Below are positions 11,006-21,677 of a stretch of 64,000 nt of DNA, piece by piece (positions within the stretch are counted from its first letter, which is position 1; each line of letters begins with the position of its first letter). A program made the position numbers and the translations under genes. The notes under the pieces are model-generated. The model was not told the origin of the DNA and made no database searches. It worked only from the letters and a program-made list of their open reading frames with translations. The stretch is taken from assembly GCA_003952965.2 (NCBI GenBank), contig CM025850.1, forward strand, positions 32,542,173 to 32,606,172. The letters run 5' to 3'. Source of the stretch: Morella rubra (lineage: Eukaryota > Streptophyta > Magnoliopsida > Fagales > Myricaceae).

Positions 11006-13344
11006 TTCCAGCAGGTCGATTGCAGTACGCACCCTAATTCCGACGCCCTAATTCCGGGACTGTGTATCTTTCTGCTTTTCCCTTGTGATTTTTATAAACT
11101 CGACCAAATTAGTTTGGCTCAACTATAATTCGGATACCTTCCTTTTGGATATCCTATAACCGAGCTCGAGACACTTGGGGCTCGGGACCATAGCAAAAGA
11201 GAACGGAAAAAGTCTTGAGCCCTTCTGTCTCGACAACTTTTTTGGCAGGATATCTATAGTGTCGAGAAGCTGAACGCCACGCGGTCCTCTGTGTATATTG
11301 ATTTACAGCAGCTGTGAATACAATGGCCTCCTATTTTACAGATGTTCCGCTTAGCAAAGAGCTAAAGAGAGATTTTTCTGAGATTGAATAGAAACCAATG
11401 GGCACAAATACAATCGGCATGCCGATTTGATAAAAGAAGCAAAGAAGGGGGAGCAGAAGAAGAATATGGAAAGAAAAAAGGAAGCAAATATATGGTGCGA
11501 GAAAATGCCAGGGACCCTCTTATTCTTAATATATTCTTCCACTAACTAAAGGTCCTCCTTTAGGTACATTGTTGACAAGCTCGACGGCTTTTGGGAGAGA
11601 TTTTGGTCAATGAACGACAAGGGTAAAATAAGGAATCGTTTGAAGTCAGCATTCTTAATTGATCCAAGGGGTAGGCAGAGTGATCGACAAAGGAAGACAG
11701 CGAAAAGGAGAGAAGATGGGAAAAAGCCACAGAAGCATCTGATTCGTTAAGCTTGTGAGGGAGAATTTGAACCGGTGGGTAGAGAACAGAGAAAGAAAGT
11801 GGCTTTGCGTCTCATCCATCCACAGGGAGATATATTCCAAACGATTTAACATCTGGCAGCATCTGTTCCATTAGAATCCAAACTCTGTTGCATGATGATT
11901 ATCCTCTTGAAAGCTTTTCTTACTTCTTTCCTGCAGTTGGAACCCCTTCACATGGCACTACTGTCCATGTTTGGTGGCGGGGGGGGGAGAAGAAGATACA
12001 AAGAAAGAAAATTTGGAGTGGCATGGTTGGACCACCTGGTTTTACTCCAATGCATCTACCACAGGAAAAAGGGTATTAATTCTGAGGGGCTTTAATGCTG
12101 GAGAGTGGCAAAAATCAGAGAGAAGCCCAAAATTTCTTAACTCGGGCAACTTTGTTTGAGTGACATCGCCAATATCTTTGCTACTCTTTATTAGCAGCCA
12201 TCATTTATTGTACTAGTTCTGTTGTACTGGCCCACATCAATTACGTATAATGTTTGGTGGATTCACTGCCTTAAAAAAAAGCATAATTTACTGTGTTTCT
12301 TATTTAAGAGCTGGAAAATCCAATGCAAAATACAAGACCTTGCTTTTAAGTATTCGCACCATTTCAATAAGCTTAGCACAGAAGCACATGAAGCTGCTGC
12401 TGGTTGTATAGCCGTTGCTGTGTCTCGACTGACCCCTGTTTTTTCTGCACAAATATTAAATTCTTGGGACAGCTTTCTGTCAAGTGTTCAATAAGTAACT
12501 ATTAATTTGAGAGCATGCCCTAACAGCCCAACAGAGCAACATGCCAACATCAGCTGACAGTATTCAATTATGAAATGTTCATCAGAACATGTAAAACTTT
12601 CATTTTATAAGATTTCTAATCACAAGCGTGGAGATGTCACGGGAAGTTCAAGTTCTCCCAAACAAAGACTATTATATACAAAATCCTACGTGTTTTGTCA
12701 TATGATCAAATCTGTGTTTTGTCCTCTGTTTTGCGCACCTTTTCTGTACCAGATCCCCTGACGCAAACCCTTAGTATCTTAAACACAAAGTGAAGGCACT
12801 CTTAGAGAAAGAGATTCATTAAAATAGGGAAAACCAACAAGTTTTTTATCAGTAAATCAAACAGGGCCGACAATATCATCACCTGCGTCAATATTTGAAT
12901 TAATGCTTTTATGGAGTGAAAAGAGAATGGAGTTCCTTTCTTCCCTGATGGATGATTGAGGCTACCGGAGCCACATATAACACTAAAGACTTCTTAAAAG
13001 CAAAGAATTTCGAGAAGTTCAGGAAATGAACCGAAGTGACTCTTCTCCGTGTGGACCTTCCTCATATTGCCTGTAGAAGATCAAGTGTCGCCCAAGATAA
13101 GAGGGCCAGTTGAAGAGTCCTACTCTAAAGGAAATTTAAAATTCAAACAATAGATTTTAAGTTGATAAATTCAAAATTCAAACTATAGTTTTTAAGTTGT
13201 ATCAGCCGATGTTTTAGGCATTTGATTTTTGTATTTATAGCTACTATCGTTTTTAGTTTTGACACAATCTCTATAAGAAGAGGTCCAGTATAGTGACGTT
13301 AATACATTAGAAACCATTTACAGCTGAATTTTAGTTTCTCTATA
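11006..13344. other. Intergenic, no recognised gene
   Basis: Only short frames without family resemblance occur here. There is a duplicated motif of about 37 bp at 13138-13200 (aaaattcaaac..tagttttaagttg twice). Purine-rich tracts at 11390-11480 and 11680-11730 account for the longer frames. I see nothing that supports a gene, though a fast-evolving or non-coding transcript cannot be excluded. Confidence 0.4.
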
Positions 13345-13538
13345 GGCTAAATTACCCAAATCATCCCTATAGTTTCACTTTATCATAAATTGATTCTTGT
13401 GGTTCTAACATCAACGATTTGGTACTTGTGGTTCAACGATTTGGTACCTGCGGAATTTCTACTGCAGGGACCAAATCATTGAAGTTCAACAAATTTGTAA
13501 CAAAGTAAAACCACATAGACCATTTAGGTAATTTTCCC
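13345..13538. mobile_element. MITE with 9-bp target-site duplication (Mutator-like)
   Basis: A 194-bp element with imperfect terminal inverted repeats: left GGCTAAATTACCCAAATCAT, right reverse complement GGGAAAATTACCTAAATGGT. It is flanked by a perfect 9-bp duplication TTCTCTATA (13336-13344 and 13539-13547), the length typical of Mutator-like elements. No coding capacity. Inside, cgatttggtac is repeated and partly mirrored. Confidence 0.75.
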
Positions 13539-13547
13539 TTCTCTATA

Positions 13548-14099
13548 TGCCCTATTAATTTGTTAGGTTCAATTGAATGAGCTGTGATCCTAATTTTCTG
13601 CAAAATGATTTAAATCCATTTGGTACCTCTTACGAATATATTTGATTGTTAGGAGAGATAGAGATCAACATCTTAAAACCCTTCTACTTATTTGATCAAG
13701 TAGCATAAACCACTTCCTCAGAACATAGTTTCGGGTCTAATTATGTTATATTAACCACCTACACTTAACTTCTTTTTTTTACATGAGATTTTACTTTTTT
13801 GTACTGTTATTCAATAACCTAATCATAATTAGGTGACAACCATTTATGGGAGATAATGTACAACACATTGGCATAATAGGGTCATAATGCATTCCACACA
13901 GGACCCCCCTAGAATAGCCTTCTAAGCTGTGTCTCCCTCTCTCTCTATCCCCTTTCAGAGCTCAAGCTTAAAAGCAGAACCCACTTTTTTGTTGATGAAT
14001 ACAGAGCGGCCTACTTTGCGTAGAGGTTCTCTCTCTCAATCATATGCAGATCAGATTCTCTAAACCACTAGTTCTTCCCTGGGTTATCATTATCCAAAG
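13548..14099 (+). promoter_or_regulatory. Upstream region of the NaKR-like gene
   Basis: AT-rich to about 13900, then a CT-rich leader (ccctctctctctatcccc, 13931-13949; ctctctctcaatc, about 14030) before the start codon. CT-rich leaders are common in plant 5' UTRs. No definite TATA box picked. Confidence 0.35.
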
Positions 14100-15608
14100 A
14101 TGAAAGGCATAGATATCTTCTGCGCATCTCAAGCCTCCACAGCCATATGCATGAGCATGGAACAAGCTTCGTGCTCTTCTTCATCCGCCATTCAACTCGG
14201 CGGTCGAGCTATCGATCGCCACAACCCCATCATCAGAGATGCAAGAAGAAGCGCTAGAGCTCTCTCCGCCCCTTGCTCTGCCGAACCACCTATCAATCCC
14301 AAACCTTACCATCAGCTCCAACGAACCAAGAAAAGCTCCTCTTCAAAGCCAAGCGACCCAAACAAGAAAAGTTCCACCAAGTCAAGCGACCAAAAGAAGA
14401 AGAGTGTAGCCAGGCCAACAGATCTTATTATTAACAAACACTCTTCTCAGCCAACTGATGTTATAAAGAAGAATTGGTCTAAACAGGTTGAGTTGATCAC
14501 TCCTCCAGGTTCGTCAAGATATTTGTTGAGCGACACTGCCTATTTCGATGGATTATCGGATTACGATAAGTTTTTGGAATTGGTTCCGGCAGAAGAAAAG
14601 AAGAAGCCTGAAGCTGTAAATAAAAAAGAATCCACCACTGCTTCAAAACCTTCTTCCTCGTCTAGCTCAAATTCTTCTTCCTCCGACCAGGTTCGTTCAC
14701 AATCTCTCCTTATTTGCATGTATGAAAGACAACGGAGAAATTTTGACAAGGCCATTCGGTGTATGATCTACTAATACTGTTGAAGTTCTTTTTGGCTTAA
14801 TTATGATCTATATTGCTTAAATTGGATCGATGCAACAGCAAGTTGCACCCTTTTTTTATTATTATACCTTCAGTTTCTCCATCCTTTCAAAAGAGGATAG
14901 AAAAAAGAGAAACTACCAACTTTTTGTTGGTGTGGTTTTAGTTTGATGTACTCCGATGTCAGTTGAACCGACACGACCCACGAGGTTGTACATTTTGAGT
15001 TCCTAAAGCTGTTCCAGCCTTTTGGATGATGGAATGATTACCTCATTCTCAAAAATCTTCAAACTATGTTGGTATGGAGAAAGCAGAACCAATTTTAGGT
15101 GGAACCTTTTCGTCAAAACCACAAAACTAAAACGACAACAATTGGGATTACAGAACATGTGGTAATAACTGCAATAGTCATCACGATACAAACACAGCTG
15201 GTGGAGGTTGGTGAGATTAATGAGATTGCTTGTAGGTTGTGGTCCTGAGGGTGTCACTGCACTGCAAAGGCTGTGAAGGAAAAGTGAGGAAACATCTATC
15301 TAGAATGGAAGGTATGCACGACGCACATGGCTTCGTACCCGTTTTTTCTTCTTAGGTTCTTCAAATTAAAGACATCGATTTGTAGATTCTGCTACTGAAG
15401 TGAATACTTATTGTTCATTTTGTGAGCAGGGGTGACGTCCTTCAACATAGACTTCGCAGCAAAAAAGGTGACAATTATCGGCGATGTCACCCCTTTAGGC
15501 GTCCTGGCAAGTGTATCAAAGGTGAAGAGTGCACAGTTTTGGCCCTCTGCAATTTCCTCAACCTCCGTCTCAGCGGCTGGGTCCAAAAATGCAGAAATCA
15601 AGAAGTGA
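14100..15608 (+). CDS. NAKR: NaKR-like heavy-metal-associated (HMA) domain protein
   Basis: Three exons, 14100-14690, 15236-15311 and 15430-15608, give 281 residues, all with GT-AG introns. Residues 1-197 are a Ser/Lys-rich, low-complexity N-terminal region containing the family-typical SSRYLLSDTAYFDGLSD segment (about 142-156). The HMA domain starts at residue 198 (VVVLRVSLHCKGCEGKVRKH) with the metal-binding CxxC at Cys207/Cys210 and ends near KVKSAQFWP. This layout (long disordered N-terminus, one C-terminal HMA) is that of the SODIUM POTASSIUM ROOT DEFECTIVE group. In Arabidopsis NaKR1 acts in phloem companion cells, affecting ion loading and florigen movement. By inference this protein binds metal and works in a similar setting. 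The HMA domain is split by an intron after RMEG. It could be NaKR2/3-like rather than NaKR1. Confidence 0.93.
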
Positions 15609-16270
15609 CCTGTAAGCTGAATGAGAAAATTTGGAAACTCTGCAACGGGTTGTGTGAGAATCAATTAGCTAATGTAGTGTAAAGACCAGTTTTAGCGTGG
15701 GTAGAACTAGAATCTTTGCCACTTAGAAGGTAGTAAAGAAAAGCAGAAAGGCTAATGGGTTCTCTTTTGCAGTCATGCTTTAAGAGTTCGAAACGTTTTC
15801 CTGTCTGTTTGTAAGAAAAGAGCGGGTCTCTTAGGGATTCTAATCAGACAAAAGTGTGCTCAACTGTAGTCAGTCTATGCTTCGATTAAATTCCCCATGG
15901 TTTTGATATAATACAGCCATGCCTTTGTGCTTCCCAACAACATATGACATATGTTTTCTGTATACGCCATAATTATTCCCTGGTAAGCTGTTTGGGGAAG
16001 AGTAAACTCTGAACATTTTGACTATGCTCTTTAACCTTTGGTACCGTCTAAAATTATGTTGAACTAACTTCTCCTGGCAAGAACATGCACTAGAAAATTT
16101 GAAACTTTCACCTGAAGCAGGTCAGATTGTCAGATATTCTGACAACATAATTGCCCTCCCTTCCTGAATGAGGCTCTATCACAGTATCACTTTATGCTTC
16201 CCCAGAGGCCATAAATTGTGACCTTCACAATTTTATCCACCAATGTAAGCTAGTCTCTTGATGTTGAGAG
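15609..16270. other. NaKR-like 3' flank, no further gene
   Basis: Contains the likely 3' UTR of the preceding gene and unique spacer. The first poorly conserved copy of the downstream tandem array starts near the right edge. No ORF with recognisable content. Confidence 0.45.
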
Positions 16271-16519
16271 AATTTATGGCTATGGTTGTTTGTGTTTTTG
16301 GAATATATATATATTAAAAAAAGGTTTTGAGATATGTTTTATAAGCAATTTATATATTTTTAATTTATAGAATTGGGAGGCAATTAATTTATATAATTCA
16401 AATACAACAAAAAGTTCAAATTGAAAATACATAATTCAAAGTAAAAGTAAAAGTTAAATTAGCATGTGATCTTTCTCTTCTTTTCTTTTTCTTTTTTTCC
16501 TGCAAATGCACAATGAAAG

Positions 16520-16549
16520 ATGAATACCACCTTACCTTTCAAAGAGTGA
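16520..16549 (+). pseudogene. Array unit 1: truncated start of DUF7086-like ORF
   Basis: Homologous to the 5' coding end of units 2-4 but stopped after nine codons (MNTTLPFKE, TGA at 16547). The following bases still match the EAR-like segment of the other units, so the stop is a later mutation. Confidence 0.6.
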
Positions 16550-17445
16550 GAAAATGAAAATGATCTTGAGGAACTACTTACCCTTTCACTCTCCAAGAGG
16601 GAGTTGGTCCATGAAATCTGAAATATTTTAAACAAACACCAACCTCAATACTTTTTCATTAAAAAAAAAACTACATCAAATCTCCTCCCTCCTTATTTTT
16701 TTTTATCAAACTCCTATAAAAATTATCCACAATCAAACATTCTTAAACTTTTTTAACCAACTTCTTATAAATCCCATAAAAATTAAAGACTCAAATTTTC
16801 ACATAAATTCCAACACCTTTTCACTACCTCCATTATTTTTTCATAAAAAACTTAAATCAAATATTTTCTCTCCTTATTTTTTAACAACTCTTATAAATCA
16901 AAAGTTCGTAAACTTTTTAATCAACTTTTTACAAACCTTAAACACTCAAATTTTTTTCCTACATATTCAAAATTCTTAAAATTTTTGCTTGTCAAACATG
17001 ATATCTTATTTCGAATCGCTTGTTATGCAACAACTTTGTAATTGTGTCTATGAGTGAATTTTTTTCTATTTTGTTTGTGTTTTTGAAAATATTTTTTTTA
17101 TAATGATTGAAAAAAGTTTTGAAATATATTTTACAGGTCATTTATACAATTCAAATACAATATAATTTTTTTTTTACAACAAATGAGGTTTTACTAATAA
17201 AATTTAATATACAGTCGTCTTTTTTTAAAAAAAATTAAAAATAGAATATAAAACTTTAACGTTGAAATTCAAAATACCTAACTCAAATTCAAATTAGGTT
17301 AGGTTTCACATTATGCGTCTTTCTCTCCTAAACTCTTGCTTTCCTTCTGTTTTTTCGAAATTTTTTGAAAACTCTCGATCTTTCTGTGATCATTTCTTTT
17401 CTTTTCCTTTTTCCTTTTTCTATTCCCTTACATGCTTAATGAAAG

Positions 17446-17547
17446 ATGAATACCACCTTCCCTTTCAAAGAGCCAAAAAATGAAAATGATCACGAGGAAC
17501 TACTTACCCTTTCACTCTCCAAGAGGGAGTTGGTCCATGAAATCTGA
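17446..17547 (+). CDS. Array unit 2: 33-codon EAR-motif mini-ORF
   Basis: An open frame of 33 codons that begins like the DUF7086 pseudogene (MNTTFPFKEP), carries EELLTLSLS (contains L-x-L-x-L, the pattern of EAR repression motifs) and then ends in KRELVHEI before TGA. It has the same CT-rich leader upstream as unit 4. The tail after LSLS comes from a different part of the ancestral gene (see findings). Whether it is expressed is unknown; it may be only a relic. Confidence 0.3.
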   Translation: MNTTFPFKEPKNENDHEELLTLSLSKRELVHEI

Positions 17548-18407
17548 AATTTTTTAAACAAACACCAACCTCAATACTTTTTCATTAAAAAAAAACTACA
17601 TCAAATCTTCTCCCTCCTTATTATTATTTTTTTTTTATCAAACTCCAATAAAAATTATCCACAATCAAGCGTTCTTAAACTTTTTTAACCAACTTCTTAT
17701 AAATCCCATAAAAATTAAAGACTCAAATTTTCACATAAATTCCAACACCTTTTCACACCCTCCATTATTTTTTCATAAAAAACTTAAATCAAATCTTTTC
17801 TCTCCTTACTTTTTAACAACTCTTATAATCAAAAGTTCTTAAACTTTTTAACTACCTTTTTACAAACCTCATAGAAAGTCAAACACTCAAATTTTTTTAC
17901 TACAAATTCAAAATTCTTAAAATTTTTGCGTGTCAAACATGATGTCTTTTTTCTAATCACTTGTTATGCAACAACTTTGTAATTGTGTCTATGAGTGAAT
18001 TTTTGTCTATGTTTGTTTGTGTTTTTAGAAATATTTTTTTTATAATGATTGAAAAAAGTTTTTAAATACATTTTACAGGTCATTTATACAATTCAAATAC
18101 AATATAATTTTTTTTTTTACCACACGTGAGGTTTTACTAATAAAATTTAATGTACAGTAGTCTTTCTTTCTTTTTTTCTTTTCTTTTTAATTTAAAAAAT
18201 ACAATATAAAACTTTAACGTTGAAATTCAAAATACCTAACACAAATTCAAATTAAGTTAGGTTCTACATTATGCGTCTTTCTCTCCTAAACTCTTGCTTT
18301 CCTTCTGTTTTTTCGAAATTTTTTGAAAACTCTCTGTCTTTCTGTGATAATTTCTTTTCTTTTCCTTTTTCATTTTTCTATTCCCCTGTGCAAATGCTTA
18401 ATGAAAG

Positions 18408-18509
18408 ATGAATACCACCTTCCCTTTCAAAGAGCCAGAAAATGACAATGATCTTGAGGAACTACTAACCCTTTCACTCTCCAAGAGGGAGTTGGTCCAT
18501 GAAATCTGA
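18408..18509 (+). CDS. Array unit 3: 33-codon EAR-motif mini-ORF
   Basis: Same structure and length as the mini-ORF of unit 2, with a few amino-acid differences (EPENDNDLEELLTLSLS). Start, LTLSL motif, junction and stop are preserved. Expression unknown. Confidence 0.3.
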   Translation: MNTTFPFKEPENDNDLEELLTLSLSKRELVHEI

Positions 18510-19415
18510 AATTTTTTAAACAAACACAAACCTCAATACTTTTTCATTAAAAAAAAAATACATCAAATCTTCTCCCTCCTTATTATTATTTTTTTTTTTT
18601 TATCAAACTCCAATAAAAATTATCCACAATCAAGCGTTCTTAAAATTTTTTAACCAACTTCTTATAAATCCCATAAAAATTAAAGACTCAAATTTTCACA
18701 TAAATTCCAACACCTTTTCACACCCTCCATTATTTTTTCACAAAAAACTTAAATCAAAACTTTTCTCTCCTTACTTTTTAACAACTCTTATAATCAAAAG
18801 TTCTTAAACTTTTTAACCACCTTTTTACAAACCTCATAGAAAGTCAAACACTCAAATTTTTTACTAAAAATTCAAAATTCTTAAAAATTTTTGCGTGTCA
18901 AACATGATGTCTTTTTTCTAATCACTTGTTATGCAACAACTTTGTAATTGTGTCTATGAGTGAATTTTTGTCTATGTTTGTTTGTGTTTTTGAAAATATA
19001 TTTTTTTTATAATGATTGAAAAATGTTTTGAAATATATTTTAATGTGCAGTAGTCTTTCTTTCTTTTCTTTTTTTTTTTAATTTAAAAAATACAATATAA
19101 AACTTTAACGTTGAAATTCAAAATACCTAACTCAAATTCAAATTAAGTTAGGTTCCACTTTATGCGTCTTTCTCTCCTAAACTCTTGCTTTCCTTCTGTT
19201 TTTTTGAAATTTTTTGAAAACTCTCTGTCTTTCTGTGATCATTTCGTTTTTTTTCCTTTTTCATTTATCTCTTCCCCTGTGCAAAATGCTTAATGAAAGA
19301 TGAATACCACCTTCTCTTTTAAAGAGCCAGAAAATGGAAAGGATAATGAGGAGCTACTTACCCTTTCACTCTCAACCGGACATAGTGAAAGGGTCCTCAG
19401 TGATGACATGGGTCG

Positions 19416-20474
19416 TGATAGTCATGCGTGGGAGGATTGGTGCCAAGATGAGGTAGCATTGGCACCCATGCACCCTTCACACGCCCACCGCACGCGCAGC
19501 AAGAGCACCACAGCCATGCCATGGCATCAGCACGCGCGCGCAAGCACAGCTCAGCACCCCAACAATGCAACACTCATGCCTGGCATGCCAACCAGCCGGC
19601 CACAGACATGCCATGACACGGTGCCACAGCAAGTCCTTGGCCACCAGCCAAGCCAAGCAAGAACAGCGGGCCAACAGACAAGGAGTGCCATTACAAGATG
19701 GCCACCACCAGTGGCGGAGCATCACTACCCCTATCGGTGCTAGGTGAGGAACGGAAGAGGAAGGGCACAGAGTACCACCACCCATGGAGGTGCAAGCAGC
19801 AGCGGCGCTGCCGTGGACGGCGGCGAACGACGGCAAGATCCAGGAGGTATCTTAAGGATTAGTTTCCTTTCTTGTTGAGATTGAATAAATCATATCTTCA
19901 TCCTTTCCTAAACCTAGAAGATTCCTTTCCTTTGAGTTTATGTTTACTAGGCATGTAATATCAAATCTACTTAATTGAAGGGATTGATTCCTAAAGAATT
20001 TGATTTAGATTTGATTTGATTTGATTTGATTCCATTAGGGTTTGTAAGCACCTAAGGATGTCTATATAAACACCTTAGGTGCATTAAAGTTGATCACTCA
20101 GAATAGTAGAGTCTTGGAGAGCCTGAGTGCTTTTGGAGTGTTTTGGCCAAGCATAGGCACGTATATGCTAAGTCGGTTTCAAGGCTAATAACCTTGCTTG
20201 GGATTCATTCTAGGCTAATAACCAGTTTGGGTACCCGTTCTTGGGCTAATTAACCCTTGATCGTGTTCTTGTGGTTCTTTGGCTAATTAACCCTTAACCA
20301 CGTTCTTCGTTCTTCATAATAATATCTTGAGAGTTCTCCATTTGTGTTGTTAGATCCTACAATTCAGCTTGTGTGTTGCCAAGAACGGTTTAGGAGGATC
20401 GATTGGGGTGATCGCGTTCGAATCAATTGGAGTTGGCGTTGTTAAGGCGGCTAGACCGGGGTCCCTAACACACA
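19416..20474 (+). mobile_element. Probable solo LTR inserted in the DUF7086 pseudogene
   Basis: About 1.06 kb that interrupts the pseudogene. It begins TGATAGTCATG, ends CTAACACACA (TG...CA), and is flanked by near-identical five-base sequences GGTCG (19411-19415) and GGTCA (20475-20479). It contains a TATA-like tctatataaacacc at about 20061 followed by repeated 'ggctaat.aacc' motifs, as in LTR transcribed regions. The first 400 bases are strikingly GC-rich compared with the neighbourhood. No internal retrotransposon genes are seen. Exact ends are uncertain because the duplication is imperfect. Confidence 0.5.
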
Positions 20475-20496
20475 GGTCATCTGCAACATCACGGCT

Positions 20497-20680
20497 TTGC
20501 CTACTTCAACCTACGGCAGCCACAGCTTCATTCTTACCCCCACCAATTTCACTAGAATTGCTTCAACCTTCGATAGCCACAGCTTCAGTTTTACCACCAA
20601 CAATTTCACTAGAACTGCTTCAACCTTAGGCAGCCACAGCTTCATTTTTACTACCACCAACTTCACTAGAACCTTACCCT
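20497..20680 (+). repeat. 57-bp tandem repeat in the DUF7086 pseudogene
   Basis: Three copies with an exact 57-base (19-codon) period, marked by ttcactagaa at 20548, 20605 and 20662. In frame it encodes a Ser/Thr-rich repeat of the type GSHSFI-TTTNFTRTAST. This is part of the variable linker between the N-terminal LTLSL motif and the DUF7086 domain. Confidence 0.75.
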
Positions 20681-20700
20681 TCTATGCCTATCCAGGAGGG

Positions 20701-21677
20701 CAGGGACGAAGCCAAAGGGGGGGGGGGGGGGGCCATGGCCTCTCCAAAGTTTTTTTTAAAAAAATTTATATATGGGTAAAATTTCAAATTTTTGTAAAAT
20801 TTTTTTAATATAAAGGCAAAATTAATAGTAATCTTTGTAATGGCCCCTCCAAAAATTTTGAAAAAATAAACCTGAGAAAAATAACGACTTTATAAGTGAG
20901 CCCTCTAATTTTTAAAAGAAAAAAAATACTAAAGTCTTTTTTACTTTTCTCTCTCCCTTTTTTTTCTAAAATTCCTCCCTCCTCTTTTCTAGAATGTCTC
21001 TCTCTCTTTTTTTTTTTTTTGTGTATTTTCTACTTTTCTTTTTCTCCCTTTTTCTAAAATTCATTTTCTTTTCTTTCACTTCTGCCTCTCACTATTTACA
21101 CTCTTATTTTCAGATTTTCTCTCAATGCCTCTCTTTTTCTCTCTCTCCCATTATTTTATCATATACAGAAAATAAAAAATTCATACTCAACGCTTGGAAT
21201 ACAACAAACTTTTTGCTTTGCACACAAAAAAATTCCTCTTCAAAGTTAGAATTCTAAATGTTATTACATTTAATTATTATTGTCTTTTTTTTCTAAAAAC
21301 AAACTCATTTCATTATTGTTGTCTATTAACTAAAATATTATTATTGCTCTATTATTTGTGTGTACCTATGTTATTTTGGCTAGATTTTAACATTGTTTGT
21401 GCCTTTGTCAATAATTTATGAGCCTTTATTCCGAAGATTTTAAACTTTTAATTATATTCAGCCATACAAGGTTTTAGTACTGATATAATAATTGATGACT
21501 TTTACTCGTTGAAGGAATTTCCGTTTCAATTAGCATAATTTATGAAAATTTGGCTTTTATACTTAAGTTAAAGTTTACATATTTTTTTTTTTAGTTTTAA
21601 AATACGTTTTGGACATCTAGTTAAAAAAGTAAAAATTATATTTGACCCCGTAAGGGCAAATCCTGGCTTCGTCTATG
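20701..21677. mobile_element. Non-autonomous hAT element
   Basis: A 977-bp element with inverted ends (left CAGGGACGAAGCCA, right reverse complement CATAGACGAAGCCA) and a perfect 8-bp target duplication CAGGAGGG (20693-20700 and 21678-21685), both typical of hAT transposons. A run of 16 G lies just inside the left end (20717-20732). The interior is AT-rich with no transposase. Removing it and one CAGGAGGG copy restores continuity of the pseudogene frame (YPGG-SW). Confidence 0.85.

Larger units (their letters stand above)
16270..19375 (+). repeat. Tandem array of DUF7086 promoter/5'-end units
   Basis: A block of about 0.9 kb occurs in head-to-tail order. The shared start codon context (aaagATGAATACCACC) is at 16520, 17446, 18408 and 19300, so the periods are 926, 962 and 892 bases. 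Each unit holds a CT-rich leader (cttctgttttttcgaaattt), the first codons of a protein with an LLTLSLS motif, and an AT-rich spacer of roughly 0.5 kb (actttttaaccaacttcttataaa, etc.). Units 2 and 3 are very alike; unit 1 is more divergent upstream. Unit 4 lacks the spacer because its reading frame continues into the DUF7086 pseudogene. The array therefore looks like amplified promoter plus 5' exon of that gene. Confidence 0.85.

Noticed and set aside
12222-12761. Two 60- to 90-codon plus-strand frames between MITEs
   Set aside because: No family resemblance, no splice context, average AT-rich spacer composition.
19477-19836. 119-codon minus-strand Cys/Ala/Trp-rich frame
   Set aside because: Lies in the GC-rich part of the LTR-like insertion; composition artefact, no recognisable protein.
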